NCBI GenBank assembly: GCA_040954595.2
Contig: CM082577.2
Location: 13,268,001-13,332,000, forward strand
Reading direction: 5' to 3'
Length of the DNA stretch: 64,000 nucleotides
Source: Balanoglossus misakiensis
Taxonomy: Eukaryota; Hemichordata
Shown piece after piece: positions 63,738 to 64,000 of this stretch (the first letter of the stretch is position 1; each line of letters opens with the position of its first letter). The notes beneath the pieces are model-generated. The model searched no databases. It was not told the DNA's origin and saw nothing but the letters and a program-made list of their open reading frames with translations. The translations under genes were made by a program, and so were the position numbers.

Positions 63738-64000
63738 TTAGATTGTGCACAGCATCAATGGCTTGTAAGCGAACAACCAAGATCTTTAAGGAGGAGACCG
63801 GGGGACTGCATTAACTATCTTGGCGATTTCGAGGGAGGTGAGTGCCCTGAAGAGGCTAAACCAGCCTTCTCCTATTCAACCAACCTGCTTCAGAGCAGAA
63901 GGCTTGATGAATCAAAAGAGAAAGCCTGTCCACCAGCACCAGTCATGGTTTTCTTAGGCCGCAAGTTTGACACAATAAATATGACCATCAGTGTACGTGA
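63738..64000 (+). mobile_element. Degenerate DIRS-type reverse transcriptase, continues beyond window
   Basis: CKRTTKIFKEETGG is followed, after a one-base shift near 63813, by INYLGDF (YLDD box with Asp changed to Gly), CPEEAKPAFSY, KACPPAPVMVFLGRKF and NMTISV. This order is that of DIRS/Ngaro-type elements. The lost catalytic aspartate and the shift show it is inactive. The last 45 bases are the exact inverse of 60076-60120. Confidence 0.75.

Overview
The window is eukaryotic genomic DNA: genes are split by GT-AG introns, intergenic space is long and AT-rich, and mobile elements and microsatellites are abundant. The mix of gene families (hevein-like modules fused to a proteinase K-like protease, fucolectin/tachylectin domain, W07G4.4-type aminopeptidase, DIRS and CR1/L2-like retroelements) and the recurrent 'taggcctat' motif suggest a marine invertebrate deuterostome such as a hemichordate, cephalochordate or echinoderm. 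This is inference; no species can be fixed from the sequence alone. Exon models were built by hand from reading frame, splice sites and phase.

Layout. 1-2362 (-): 5' part of a coiled-coil protein with two PPxY motifs, running off the window. 4259-6295 (+): compact EXO1-like nuclease of 278 aa in six exons. 7446-12639 (-): complete 15-exon M17 aminopeptidase of 509 aa whose start codon is split by an intron. These two genes converge. 14.6-20.9 kb: orphan exons, a 3' LINE fragment and a decayed rhodopsin-type GPCR. 21.7-26.6 kb: a foldback-type inverted repeat and a TTAA-flanked DNA element.

28.5-45.0 kb (-) is the centrepiece. It is a secreted subtilisin/proteinase K-like protease whose C-terminal half is encoded by ten nearly identical 162-bp symmetric exons, each a hevein-like eight-cysteine module, followed by a short Cys-rich tail (1008 aa modelled). 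The introns between the module exons carry (TATC)n tracts that were amplified with the exons, and one holds a 3.1-kb LINE with a target-site duplication and a single frameshift in its main ORF.

45-55 kb holds lectin-like exons (a C-type-lectin-like exon at 47.95 kb and an FTP/fucolectin terminal exon at 50.3 kb), a TIR element and a nearly intronless HXXXDG acyltransferase (52.5-54.1 kb, -). 55-64 kb is repeat-dominated: a palindromic MITE, a very recent 3.17-kb duplication (56.18-59.35 and 60.12-63.29 kb), and decayed DIRS-type retrotransposon pieces in opposite orientations beside the second copy.

The genes do not form an operon-like unit. The only shared themes are secreted or carbohydrate-binding proteins (protease with hevein-like modules, lectin exons) and heavy local exon and repeat amplification.
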